Assembly: GCF_028204155.1 (NCBI RefSeq)
Contig: NZ_JAQLOI010000001.1
Coordinates: forward strand, 930,001 to 994,000
Reading direction: 5' to 3'
DNA from: Vibrio algarum
GTDB lineage: Bacteria > Pseudomonadota > Gammaproteobacteria > Enterobacterales > Vibrionaceae
Length of the DNA stretch: 64,000 bases
Both the position numbers and the translations under genes were made by a program. How positions within the stretch are numbered: position 1 is the stretch's first letter; each line of letters opens with the position of its first letter. This document shows positions 17,139 to 25,226 of this stretch, piece after piece. Under the pieces are notes generated by a model. It made no database searches. It had not been told where the DNA came from and worked only from the letters and a program-made list of their open reading frames with translations.

Positions 17139-19724
17139 ATGTTTATGAGCACCGACGAGATACGCCGTGCGTTTCTAGAGTTCTTTGAAAGCAAAGGACA
17201 CCAGATTGTAGAAAGTTCATCATTGGTACCAGCAAATGATCCAACGTTGCTGTTTAACAATGCAGGGATGAATCAATTTAAAGATTGTTTTTTGGGTATC
17301 GATAAACGAGCCTATACGCGAGCGACCAGCGCACAACGATGTGTTCGTGCTGGGGGGAAACATAATGACCTCGAAAACGTTGGTTTTACCGCTCGTCACC
17401 ATACCTTTTTTGAGATGCTTGGAAATTTCAGTTTCGGTGATTATTTTAAAAACGATGCCATTGGCTACGCGTGGGAATTCTTAACCGTAGTACTTAAGCT
17501 TCCTCAAGATAAATTACTTGTCACTGTTTATGAAACGGATGATGAAGCATTCGAAATTTGGAATAAAGATGTAGGCATTCCAGCTGATCGTATTGTTAGA
17601 ATTGGCGATAAAGAAGGTGGTAAACCTTACGAATCTGATAATTTCTGGCAGATGGGTGATACGGGACCTTGTGGTCCGTGTACAGAAATTTTTTATGATC
17701 ATGGTGAGCATATCTGGGGCGGTCGTCCAGGCACGCCAGAAGAAGATGGTGATCGTTTTATCGAAATTTGGAACAACGTATTCATGCAGTTTAACCGTCA
17801 CGCTGACGGTACAATGGAACCTTTGCCAAAACCTTCTGTTGACACAGGTATGGGGATTGAGCGTATTGCTGCCATTATGCAGGGCGTACATTCAAATTAT
17901 GAAATTGACATATTCCAGACTCTAATTAAAGCTTCAGCGGAAGTAATAGGTCATGAAGACTTGTCTAATCAATCCTTACGTGTAGTTGCCGACCATATTC
18001 GTTCTTGTGCATTTCTTATCGTAGATGGTGTTATGCCATCTAACGAAGGACGTGGATACGTACTTCGCCGTATTATTCGTCGTGCGGTTCGCCACGGTAA
18101 TAAACTTGGCGCAAAAGGCGTGTTTTTCTATAAGCTTGTGGGTGTATTGGCTGATGTGATGGGAACGGCAGGAACCGAACTTAGCAAGCAGCAAGCGTTG
18201 GTAGAAAAAGTACTTCGAATCGAAGAGGAAAACTTCAGTCGGACTCTAGAGCGTGGTATGGCGATATTGAACGATGCCTTAAACGCGTTAGAAGGAAAAG
18301 AACTCGACGGAGAAACGGTATTCAAACTCTATGATACCTATGGATTTCCAGCGGATTTGACCAATGATGTAGCTCGAGAACGTAATTTTTCAATTGACGA
18401 AAAAGGTTTTGAAAAAGCGATGGAAGCGCAACGTAAACGTGCGCGTGAAGCGGGTCAATTTAAAACCGATTACAACGAAGCGATTAAAGTCGATGCGACA
18501 ACTGAGTTTCTTGGTTATGAAGGTACTAATGCGCAGTCAAACGTGGTTGCGATATTTGTAGGAGGTGTAGAGGTTGACTCTCTTTCTGCCGGTGATAAGG
18601 CAATAATAGTTTTAGACCAAACACCATTTTATGCTGAATCTGGCGGTCAATGCGGTGATGCGGGTACTTTAAAAGTCACCTCAGGGCTATTCAGAGTAGA
18701 AGATACCCAGAAGTTAGGTAGTGCAATTGCACACCATGGAGAGCTTGTTGAAGGCGTGTTTGCTAAAGACGACACCGTGTCGGCGTTAGTTAATGATGAA
18801 CGACGTGCTGCAATTTCGCTTAACCATTCAGCCACACACCTATTGCATGCCGCATTACGTCAAGTTTTGGGCGACCATGTAACGCAGAAAGGATCATTAG
18901 TTAAGGCGGAAAATCTACGCTTTGATTTTTCGCATCTTGAAGCGGTTAAGCCACAAGAGCTACGTGAAGTCGAGCGCTTGGTTAACAGCCAAGTTCGTGT
19001 TAATCATGTGATTGAAACCAATGTTACTGATATTGAATCAGCGAAACAAAAGGGCGCAATGGCCTTGTTTGGTGAGAAATATGATGATGAAGTACGTGTT
19101 TTGAGTATGGGCGATTTTTCTACTGAGCTTTGCGGTGGTATTCATGCTAAGAATACGGGTGATATTGGTCTATTCAAGATTCTATCTGAAGGTGGTATCG
19201 CGGCTGGTATTCGACGTATTGAGGCCGTAACGGGTGAAGCGGCTCTTGATGCGATTGAGTCTCAACAAGCTCAATATGAAGCGAAGCTTCGAGAGGCGGC
19301 TGTTAAGTCAAAATCGCTAGAAAAAGAGATGCAACAGCTAAGTGATAAGTTGGCTGCTGTAGAGAGTTCTAACGTCATGGGGAAGGTGGAAGATATAGCA
19401 GGCCATCGAGTTTTAGTTGCTGCATTAGATGGAGCCGACAATAAAAACTTACGAGTGATGGTCGATGATATTAAAAACCAACTTGGTAGCTGTATTGTCT
19501 TTCTTGCAAATACCAAAGACGGAAAAATTAGCCTAATAGCAGGTGTGACCAAAGACCTTATCGGAAAAGTAAAAGCCGGAGAACTGGTTAATATGGTAGC
19601 GCAGCAAATCGGTGGTAAAGGTGGGGGGCGACCCGATATGGCTCAAGCTGGAGGTACAGATCTAGCGGCATTACCTGAAGCGCTTGGTACCGTACACGGA
19701 TGGCTAGAAGAACGCCTGAAATAA
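17139..19724 (+). CDS. alaS: Alanyl-tRNA synthetase
   Basis: Class II synthetase that charges tRNA-Ala and edits Ser/Gly mischarging. 861 residues. The aminoacylation core has RHHTFFEMLGNFSFGDYF (motif 1-2 region) and GPCGPC. The editing domain has HSATHLLHAALRQVLG (HxxxH) and CGGIHAKNTGDIG (CxxxH zinc ligands). The C-Ala domain ends in GGKGGGRPDMAQAGG. The start MFMSTDE at 17139 has AGGAAGAG eight bases upstream; 17145 is a second possible ATG. It is followed by a strong terminator and then aspartokinase and csrA. Confidence 0.98.
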   Translation: MFMSTDEIRRAFLEFFESKGHQIVESSSLVPANDPTLLFNNAGMNQFKDCFLGIDKRAYTRATSAQRCVRAGGKHNDLENVGFTARHHTFFEMLGNFSFGDYFKNDAIGYAWEFLTVVLKLPQDKLLVTVYETDDEAFEIWNKDVGIPADRIVRIGDKEGGKPYESDNFWQMGDTGPCGPCTEIFYDHGEHIWGGRPGTPEEDGDRFIEIWNNVFMQFNRHADGTMEPLPKPSVDTGMGIERIAAIMQGVHSNYEIDIFQTLIKASAEVIGHEDLSNQSLRVVADHIRSCAFLIVDGVMPSNEGRGYVLRRIIRRAVRHGNKLGAKGVFFYKLVGVLADVMGTAGTELSKQQALVEKVLRIEEENFSRTLERGMAILNDALNALEGKELDGETVFKLYDTYGFPADLTNDVARERNFSIDEKGFEKAMEAQRKRAREAGQFKTDYNEAIKVDATTEFLGYEGTNAQSNVVAIFVGGVEVDSLSAGDKAIIVLDQTPFYAESGGQCGDAGTLKVTSGLFRVEDTQKLGSAIAHHGELVEGVFAKDDTVSALVNDERRAAISLNHSATHLLHAALRQVLGDHVTQKGSLVKAENLRFDFSHLEAVKPQELREVERLVNSQVRVNHVIETNVTDIESAKQKGAMALFGEKYDDEVRVLSMGDFSTELCGGIHAKNTGDIGLFKILSEGGIAAGIRRIEAVTGEAALDAIESQQAQYEAKLREAAVKSKSLEKEMQQLSDKLAAVESSNVMGKVEDIAGHRVLVAALDGADNKNLRVMVDDIKNQLGSCIVFLANTKDGKISLIAGVTKDLIGKVKAGELVNMVAQQIGGKGGGRPDMAQAGGTDLAALPEALGTVHGWLEERLK

Positions 19725-19742
19725 TTAGAAAAATCAATTAAG

Positions 19743-19776
19743 AAAAACCAACTAATTATGATTAGTTGGTTTTTTT
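19743..19776 (+). terminator. Terminator of alaS
   Basis: ACCAACTAAT, loop TATG, ATTAGTTGGT, then a run of T. Perfect 10-bp stem preceded by an A-run. Confidence 0.88.
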
Positions 19777-19961
19777 GTTTTTAAGCCGATTTTTCTGATT
19801 GACCGCAATGAAATAGAACGAATTCTGGTAAAGAATGCACACGATTTAGACATTTGAGATTAACGTTTATGTTCGAATAGATCTCATATGATTAGCTGTT
19901 TAGTAAGACTGGACAAGAAAAACAGCATGTAAGATTAGATTTATGGGAAGGGTAATAGCCG

Positions 19962-21146
19962 GTGAATAAACCGTTATATGTATTAAAGTTTGGTGGCACT
20001 TCGGTTGGAACAGTTGAAAGAATTCAATCGGTTGCTAAACGAATTATTGCCGAAAAAGAGTCAGGCGCGAATGTCATCGCTGTTGTTTCAGCCATGTCTG
20101 GTGAGACGAATAGGTTGATGAATTTGGCTCAAGAAATTGATGACGTACCAAATGCAAGAGAGCTTGACGTTCTGTTATCTGCTGGTGAGCAGGTGTCGAT
20201 GTCTTTACTTTCGATTGCCATCAATAAGCTTGGTTTTGATAGCGTATCGCTAACCGGTAGTCAGGCTCAGATACTGACCGATGGCCGTCACAATGATGCA
20301 GCGATTAAACATATAAACCCTGAACCGATAAAACAACTTTTAAAAGAAGAAAAAATTGTCATCGTTGCTGGGTTCCAAGGCCGTTGTGAGCAGGGTGACA
20401 TAACAACACTAGGGCGTGGAGGCTCAGATACCACTGCTGTGGCGTTGGCTGGTGCTCTCCAAGCTGATGAATGTCAAATATTTACTGATGTCGATGGCGT
20501 GTTCACCTGTGATCCTAGAGTAATAAAAGGGGCCCGAAAATTAGATAGAATCGATTTTCCAAATATGGAAGAAATGGCGAGAAAGGGAGCGAAAATTCTT
20601 CACTTACCAAGCGTTCAATTTGCATGGGCTCAAAACGTGCCGTTAAGAGTACGATCTTCTTTTTCTGATGATCAAGGTACCTTAGTGAAAGGAGAGCACT
20701 GTGAATATGGTGTCTGTGGAATCGCGCTACAACGATCACTCATACTTGTTCAAGTCGCTGACAGCGACCTTAATGCGGTTAAAAAACAGTGTCAGTTACT
20801 TGGGATTTCTGTCTGGAACGTGATCCAGGAAACAGATCAGAGCGGTGTAGTCATCCATCAAGAGGGTTATGCCAAGTTAAGTCTGGTTTTTGTCGAAAAA
20901 ATCCGTAATAGTGAAGCGGTGAGTGCATTAACTATTGTCGGTAGCAAAGCGAAAGGGATGTTGCAGCAGTCTTGTGAACTATTCGCACAACATGATATCG
21001 AAATTCTGAGCCGTGTGGCAGAGAGAAACTACTTAATGTTTGTTCTTAGGCCTGAGTTATTAGAGAAAACAGCTAATCTTATTCACGAAAAACAGATAAA
21101 TTTAAAGGAAGAGCTTGAAGAACAACGAAAAGTCGCTATTTCTTGA
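19962..21146 (+). CDS. lysC: Aspartate kinase, monofunctional
   Basis: Phosphorylates aspartate at the head of the lysine, threonine and methionine pathways. 394 residues, GTG start at 19962 behind GGAAGGGTAATA. The amino acid kinase domain opens with LKFGGTSVGT (about 8-17) and includes FQGRCEQGDITTLGRGGSDT. The final 130 residues should hold two ACT repeats for feedback inhibition, though they are divergent. The slot between alaS and csrA is typical of Vibrio. I see no lysine riboswitch in the 185 bp upstream, so any lysine control is probably allosteric. The symbol is by convention for this family. Confidence 0.85.
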   Translation: MNKPLYVLKFGGTSVGTVERIQSVAKRIIAEKESGANVIAVVSAMSGETNRLMNLAQEIDDVPNARELDVLLSAGEQVSMSLLSIAINKLGFDSVSLTGSQAQILTDGRHNDAAIKHINPEPIKQLLKEEKIVIVAGFQGRCEQGDITTLGRGGSDTTAVALAGALQADECQIFTDVDGVFTCDPRVIKGARKLDRIDFPNMEEMARKGAKILHLPSVQFAWAQNVPLRVRSSFSDDQGTLVKGEHCEYGVCGIALQRSLILVQVADSDLNAVKKQCQLLGISVWNVIQETDQSGVVIHQEGYAKLSLVFVEKIRNSEAVSALTIVGSKAKGMLQQSCELFAQHDIEILSRVAERNYLMFVLRPELLEKTANLIHEKQINLKEELEEQRKVAIS

Positions 21147-21232
21147 CTAGTATAGTTTACGAAAAGAACCTTTTTGTTGGATAATAAGCCTTATTGCAGA
21201 GAAAGTTTAGAGATTACTCAAGGAGTAGAAAA

Positions 21233-21430
21233 ATGCTGATTTTGACTCGCCGAGTTGGCGAAACCTTAATGATAGGTGATGAAGTAACAGTAACGGTACT
21301 TGGTGTTAAAGGTAACCAAGTTCGAATTGGTGTTAATGCTCCAAAAGAAGTATCCGTGCATCGTGAAGAAATTTATATGCGCATTCAAGCGGAAAAAGGC
21401 ACAGGTACTCCTACGACAGGAAATTACTAA
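21233..21430 (+). CDS. csrA: Carbon storage regulator CsrA
   Basis: Small RNA-binding dimer that blocks or stabilises target mRNAs at GGA motifs. 65 residues starting MLILTRRVGETLMIGDEV; the frame is open further upstream, but ATG 21233 has AGGAG in front of it and gives the universal CsrA N-terminus. R44-equivalent GVNAPKEVSVHREEIY contains the RNA-contact VHRxEI. In vibrios CsrA works with CsrB-type RNAs alongside quorum sensing; none of those RNAs is in this window. A very long-stemmed terminator follows. Confidence 0.98.
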   Translation: MLILTRRVGETLMIGDEVTVTVLGVKGNQVRIGVNAPKEVSVHREEIYMRIQAEKGTGTPTTGNY

Positions 21431-21440
21431 GTGTATAAAT

Positions 21441-21477
21441 CACTAAAAAAGCTAGCAACTTGCTAGCTTTTTTAGTG
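21441..21477 (+). terminator. Terminator of csrA
   Basis: Arms CACTAAAAAAGCTAGCA and TGCTAGCTTTTTTAGTG pair over 17 bp with a 3-base loop; the GC-rich part is GCTAGCA followed by a T6 run. Confidence 0.88.
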
Positions 21478-21570
21478 ATGAAATAATGAAAAAGTTGGAA
21501 TAAATATCAGTTAAAACTGTGTTTTTCTAGCTGGTTGGTTGATTAGTGTTCTATCACACATTTTTTTACC

Positions 21571-21618
21571 CGATTTACCTAAGAAAGTATTTGACATATT
21601 TTTGGTAAATCGTAATAT
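21571..21618 (+). promoter_or_regulatory. tRNA promoter flanked by a 9-bp inverted repeat
   Basis: TTGACA (21591-21596), a 16-bp spacer and TAATAT (21613-21618), followed by GTGCGTCC, a GC-rich discriminator of the kind linked to stringent control of tRNA genes. The perfect inverted repeat CGATTTACC (21571-21579) and GGTAAATCG (21604-21612) lies around the -35 box, with its right arm filling the spacer next to -10. The promoter is convincing; a regulator for the repeat is unknown. Confidence 0.75.
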
Positions 21619-21633
21619 GTGCGTCCTCAAGAT

Positions 21634-21726
21634 GGTGAGGTGGCCGAGAGGCTGAAGGCGCTCCCCTGCTAAGGGAGTATACGGCTTAATACCGTATCGA
21701 GGGTTCGAATCCCTCCCTCACCGCCA
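21634..21726 (+). tRNA. tRNA-Ser(GCU), copy 1
   Basis: 93 nt with encoded CCA. Acceptor arms GGTGAGG and CCTCACC, anticodon loop CTGCTAA, a long variable arm typical of class II tRNA, and T-loop GGTTCGAATCC. It starts about 8 bases after the predicted transcription start. Confidence 0.96.
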
Positions 21727-21749
21727 TTCTTGAGTATTAGTAGAAATAC

Positions 21750-21826
21750 GCGCTCGTAGCTCAGCTGGATAGAGTACCTGGCTACGAACCAGGCGGTCGA
21801 AGGTTCGAATCCTTCCGAGCGCGCCA
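21750..21826 (+). tRNA. tRNA-Arg(ACG), copy 1
   Basis: 77 nt with encoded CCA. Acceptor arms GCGCTCG and CGAGCGC, anticodon ACG in loop CTACGAA (A34 normally edited to inosine), T-arm AGGTTCGAATCCT. It lies between the two tRNA-Ser genes, in the first transcription unit. Confidence 0.96.
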
Positions 21827-21839
21827 TTTCTGAATATGT

Positions 21840-21932
21840 GGTGAGGTGGCCGAGAGGCTGAAGGCGCTCCCCTGCTAAGGGAGTATACGGCTTAATACCG
21901 TATCGAGGGTTCGAATCCCTCCCTCACCGCCA
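21840..21932 (+). tRNA. tRNA-Ser(GCU), copy 2
   Basis: 93 nt, identical as far as I can read to copy 1, with anticodon GCT and encoded CCA. A rho-independent terminator begins 23 bp after its end. Confidence 0.96.
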
Positions 21933-21955
21933 TTACTAACTTAGTTGGTAATACG

Positions 21956-21979
21956 ATGGTCTCAAATGACCATTTTTTT
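21956..21979 (+). terminator. Terminator inside the tRNA cluster
   Basis: ATGGTC, loop TCAAAT, GACCAT, then TTTTTT. It would end the Ser-Arg-Ser transcript and separate it from the five following tRNA-Arg genes. Confidence 0.75.
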
Positions 21980-22013
21980 GTTTCTCAGAAACAGAAGTGT
22001 GATATATTTCACA
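21978..22013 (+). promoter_or_regulatory. Candidate second tRNA promoter overlapped by a CRP-type palindrome
   Basis: TTGTTT (21978-21983), a 17-bp spacer and GATATA (22001-22006) precede tRNA-Arg copy 2 at 22020. The palindrome TGTGATATATTTCACA (21998-22013) is a perfect TGTGA-N6-TCACA match to the CRP core and covers the -10 box, so bound protein would repress. Promoter strength is doubtful because the -35 box is poor; the palindrome itself is clear. Confidence 0.5.
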
Positions 22014-22019
22014 ACCTGC

Positions 22020-22096
22020 GCGCTTGTAGCTCAGCTGGATAGAGTACCTGGCTACGAACCAGGCGGTCGAAGGTTCGAATCCTTCCAAGCGCGCCA
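22020..22096 (+). tRNA. tRNA-Arg(ACG), copy 2 (acceptor-stem variant)
   Basis: 77 nt. Same as copy 1 except for GCGCTTG and CAAGCGC: base pair 6-67 is T-A rather than C-G. The paired change preserves the stem, so the gene should be functional. Confidence 0.95.
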
Positions 22097-22183
22097 TACA
22101 TTAAAGGAAATGTGGTTTCTAAGTGTTCACCTAATTGGGTTCCCAATGGAGAATATTAGCACCGTGTTTTAGCACCAAATTGC

Positions 22184-22260
22184 GCGCTCGTAGCTCAGCT
22201 GGATAGAGTACCTGGCTACGAACCAGGCGGTCGAAGGTTCGAATCCTTCCGAGCGCGCCA
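22184..22260 (+). tRNA. tRNA-Arg(ACG), copy 3
   Basis: 77 nt, same sequence as copy 1, encoded CCA. Start is exactly 164 bp after copy 2. Confidence 0.96.
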
Positions 22261-22347
22261 TACATTAAAGGAAACGTGGTTTTTAAGCGTTCATCAAGAT
22301 GGATTTTCAATGATGAATATTAGCACCGTGTTTTAACACCAAATTGC

Positions 22348-22424
22348 GCGCTCGTAGCTCAGCTGGATAGAGTACCTGGCTACGAACCAGGCGGTCGAAG
22401 GTTCGAATCCTTCCGAGCGCGCCA
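22348..22424 (+). tRNA. tRNA-Arg(ACG), copy 4
   Basis: 77 nt, same sequence as copy 1, encoded CCA. Start is 164 bp after copy 3. Confidence 0.96.
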
Positions 22425-22511
22425 TACATCAAAAGAAACGTGGTTTTCAAGTGTTCATCCAGTTGGTTTTCCAATGATGAATATAAGTACCGTGTTTTAA
22501 CACCAAATTGC

Positions 22512-22588
22512 GCGCTCGTAGCTCAGCTGGATAGAGTACCTGGCTACGAACCAGGCGGTCGAAGGTTCGAATCCTTCCGAGCGCGCCA
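22512..22588 (+). tRNA. tRNA-Arg(ACG), copy 5
   Basis: 77 nt, same sequence as copy 1, encoded CCA. Start is 164 bp after copy 4. Confidence 0.96.
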
Positions 22589-22675
22589 TACATCAAAAGA
22601 AACGTGGTTTTCAAGTGTTCATCCAGTTGGTTTTCCAATGATGAATATAAGTACCGTGTTTTAGCACCAAATTGC

Positions 22676-22752
22676 GCGCTCGTAGCTCAGCTGGATAGAG
22701 TACCTGGCTACGAACCAGGCGGTCGAAGGTTCGAATCCTTCCGAGCGCGCCA
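22676..22752 (+). tRNA. tRNA-Arg(ACG), copy 6
   Basis: 77 nt, same sequence as copy 1, encoded CCA. Last gene of the array; the similarity to the repeated spacer stops straight after it. Confidence 0.96.
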
Positions 22753-23144
22753 TATTTCATATATATCCTTTCAAGCTTACTTCTTACTATATTTCATACA
22801 AATCAAAAACCTAGCGTTAACATTCTCTTATCATATGCTACACCGAATTTTTACATCCTTCTGTTTTGTAAAAAGAAATTTTAGTTTTAATACCTATCTC
22901 TCAGTATTTCTGGTTCTATTCGCTTAATTTATTATAAGCGCTCCGCTAAATTACTTACAAAGAGGCTAATTTTTAGCAATTCGTAAAGTTTTAATGGTTT
23001 AAACCATAGAAAACTCTGTTAGCTTATTTGAACACGATTCGAAATTGACAATTAGTCACCAATCGAGATAATCCTTAGTCGCAAGTTTGTGAATGGATCT
23101 CAAACTTGGCATTAATTGTCGTTAAGACAGCGAAAGGAAGCATA
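22753..23144. other. Gap between tRNA array and oadG, with oad promoter
   Basis: No gene is seen. A short hairpin, CGCTTA, 8-base loop, TAAGCG (22921-22940), has no T-tract, so the end of the tRNA transcript is unclear. A good sigma-70 promoter for the oad operon is TTGACA (23045-23050), a 16-bp spacer and GATAAT (23067-23072), about 65 bp before the oadG start. Confidence 0.6.
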
Positions 23145-23402
23145 ATGACAGATATTGGAAGTTTATTGGAACAAGCCGCGACACTCATGTTAACTGGGAT
23201 GGCTGTTGTGTTCGTGTTTCTTACCATTCTTGTATACCTAGTTCGGTTGATGTCTTCTCTTGTACCGGAAGAGTTACCACAACCGATAGCTGCCCCTATC
23301 CAAAATTCTAAAGTTCAACAATCATCATCTACTGTTAGTCCGCAAGTTGTAGCAGCAGTTTCTGCTGCGGTACATCAGTACCGAACTTCTAACACTAAAT
23401 AG
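23145..23402 (+). CDS. oadG: Oxaloacetate decarboxylase gamma chain
   Basis: Small membrane subunit that holds OadA to OadB and binds the zinc that helps decarboxylation. 85 residues from ATG 23145, behind AAGGAAG; the frame is open upstream, but the start MTDIGSLLEQ fits the family. One transmembrane helix spans about residues 11-32 (LMLTGMAVVFVFLTILVYLV), followed by a Pro-rich linker and a cytoplasmic tail ending near VAAVSAAVHQYR. It is first in oadGAB. OadG sequences diverge strongly, so the operon context is important to the call. Confidence 0.92.
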   Translation: MTDIGSLLEQAATLMLTGMAVVFVFLTILVYLVRLMSSLVPEELPQPIAAPIQNSKVQQSSSTVSPQVVAAVSAAVHQYRTSNTK

Positions 23403-23435
23403 TAGTTTTAATAAGATTAAAAGGAGTTACTGAGC

Positions 23436-25217
23436 ATGTCTAAACCACTTGCTATTACTGATGTTGTGCTACGCGATGCCCATCAATCGTTGTTTGCTAC
23501 GCGGATGCGTATCGAAGATATGTTACCTATTGCCGAAGAACTCGATAATATCGGTTACTGGTCGCTAGAAACATGGGGCGGTGCGACTTTTGATTCATGC
23601 ATCCGTTTCTTAGGTGAAGATCCGTGGGAACGTCTGCGTGAACTTAAAAAGGCGATGCCTAAAACACCTATGCAAATGTTATTACGTGGACAGAACTTGC
23701 TAGGTTATCGTCACTACGGTGATGATGTTGTTGAAAAATTTGTTGAACGTGCGCATAAAAATGGTATGGATGTATTCCGTATTTTTGATGCGATGAATGA
23801 TGTTCGTAACTTCCAAAAAGCAGTGAAATCCGTGGTTGATGTTGGTGCCCACGCTCAGGGTACACTTTCTTACACCACTAGCCCTGTACATAATTCAGAT
23901 ACATGGGTTGATCTGGCTAAACGTCTTGAAGATTTAGGTTGTCACTCTATCTGTATTAAAGATATGTCTGGGTTACTTAAACCTTATGAAGCTGAAGAGT
24001 TAATCACTCGCATCAAGGCATCGTGTGACGTCCCGTTGGCCCTTCACTGTCATGCAACTACAGGCTTGTCTACAGCAACGGCTGTAAAGGCGGTTGAAGC
24101 TGGCCTTGATATCCTCGATACCTCTATCTCTTCAATGAGTCAAACCTATGGTCATACTCCGACTGAAACAGTTGTTGCTATGCTCCAAGATACAGAGCGC
24201 GATACTGGCCTTAAATTAGAACAAATAGAACCTATTGCTGCTTACTTCCGTGAAGTTCGTAAGAAATACGCGAAGTGGGAAGGTGCAATGAAGGGTGTGG
24301 ACTCCCGTATTCTTATTGCTCAAGTACCTGGTGGTATGTTAACCAATATGGAAGGCCAGCTTAAAGAGCAAGGTGCAGCAGACCGTATTGATGAAGTTTT
24401 GGAAGAGATACCTCGTGTTCGTAAAGATCTCGGTTATATTCCATTAGTTACACCGACATCTCAAATTGTGGGTTCTCAAGCAGTAATTAATGTATTAACC
24501 GGCGAACGTTACAAGAGTATAACGAAAGAAACAGCGGGAATACTTAAAGGTGAATATGGTACTGCTCCTGCTGAATTGAATAAAGAACTTCAAGCTCGAG
24601 TATTAGATGGAGCAGAGCCAATTACTTGTCGCCCTGCGGATCTAATAGAAGATGAGTTGGAAGCATTAACAACTGAACTATTAGAAAAAGCGAAAGCTGA
24701 AGGCATTTCTCTTGCAGAAGATACTGTAGATGATGTGTTAACTTATGCACTTTTCCCTCAAGTTGGACTTAAGTTCCTTAAAAATCGTCATAATCCAGAT
24801 GCGTTTGAACCAGCTCCGGGCAAAGAAAAACCTGCTCCTGTTGCTCCAGTCGTAGCTCCAGTTGCTAGCGGTGTTGAATCATATAGCGTTAAGGTTGATG
24901 GACAGGTATATGATGTTGAAGTTGGCCCACAAGGTCAATTAACTTCAGTTACCCCTACTGCAGCTCCAACACCTGCCGCAGCACCTGCACCTTCAGCTAG
25001 TAATGCTGAAGTTGTTACTGCCCCATTAGCGGGCACTATTTTTAAAGTAATGGTAGCGCCAGGTGCACAGGTTGCTGAAGGTGAAGTCCTTCTTATTTTA
25101 GAAGCAATGAAAATGGAAACGGAAGTTCGCGCAGCAAAATCTGGAACTGTTGCAGAAATCAACGTTAAAGATGGCGATGCCGTAGCAGTTGGTTCTCCAC
25201 TGCTAAGCTTGGCGTAA
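23436..25217 (+). CDS. oadA: Oxaloacetate decarboxylase alpha chain
   Basis: Carboxyltransferase that moves CO2 from oxaloacetate to biotin, producing pyruvate. 593 residues. The N-terminal TIM-barrel begins with VVLRDAHQSLFATRM and includes the metal-binding segment LALHCHATTG. A Pro/Ala linker (about 455-520) leads to the biotinyl domain, with the biotin lysine in LEAMKMETEV about 35 residues from the end. It is 33 bp behind oadG and 9 bp before oadB. Its product works with the membrane subunit to pump sodium during citrate or oxaloacetate fermentation. Confidence 0.97.
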   Translation: MSKPLAITDVVLRDAHQSLFATRMRIEDMLPIAEELDNIGYWSLETWGGATFDSCIRFLGEDPWERLRELKKAMPKTPMQMLLRGQNLLGYRHYGDDVVEKFVERAHKNGMDVFRIFDAMNDVRNFQKAVKSVVDVGAHAQGTLSYTTSPVHNSDTWVDLAKRLEDLGCHSICIKDMSGLLKPYEAEELITRIKASCDVPLALHCHATTGLSTATAVKAVEAGLDILDTSISSMSQTYGHTPTETVVAMLQDTERDTGLKLEQIEPIAAYFREVRKKYAKWEGAMKGVDSRILIAQVPGGMLTNMEGQLKEQGAADRIDEVLEEIPRVRKDLGYIPLVTPTSQIVGSQAVINVLTGERYKSITKETAGILKGEYGTAPAELNKELQARVLDGAEPITCRPADLIEDELEALTTELLEKAKAEGISLAEDTVDDVLTYALFPQVGLKFLKNRHNPDAFEPAPGKEKPAPVAPVVAPVASGVESYSVKVDGQVYDVEVGPQGQLTSVTPTAAPTPAAAPAPSASNAEVVTAPLAGTIFKVMVAPGAQVAEGEVLLILEAMKMETEVRAAKSGTVAEINVKDGDAVAVGSPLLSLA

Positions 25218-25226
25218 GGGAGAGTC

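Larger units (their letters stand above)
22020..22752 (+). repeat. 164-bp tandem repeat units, each one tRNA-Arg plus spacer
   Basis: Copies 2 to 6 start at 22020, 22184, 22348, 22512 and 22676, an exact 164-bp period. The 87-bp spacers are also related: all end in a form of CACCAAATTGC, and the last two (22425-22511, 22589-22675) differ at about one base (TTTTAACACC versus TTTTAGCACC). This pattern indicates recent unequal-crossover expansion. Confidence 0.95.

Noticed and set aside
19777..19961. Possible lysine riboswitch upstream of aspartokinase
   Set aside because: The 185-bp leader lacks the conserved L-box sequence elements and has no terminator-antiterminator pair.
22020..22752. Regular 164-bp repeats that could suggest a CRISPR array
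   Set aside because: Each unit contains a complete tRNA-Arg with encoded CCA; units and spacers are far too long, spacers are related to each other, and there are no cas genes.
21945..22927. Plus-strand open frames with the peptide CALVAQLDRVPGYEPGG, and a minus-strand frame over the same area
   Set aside because: They are translations of the tRNA-Arg genes and their spacers, a known source of false genes.
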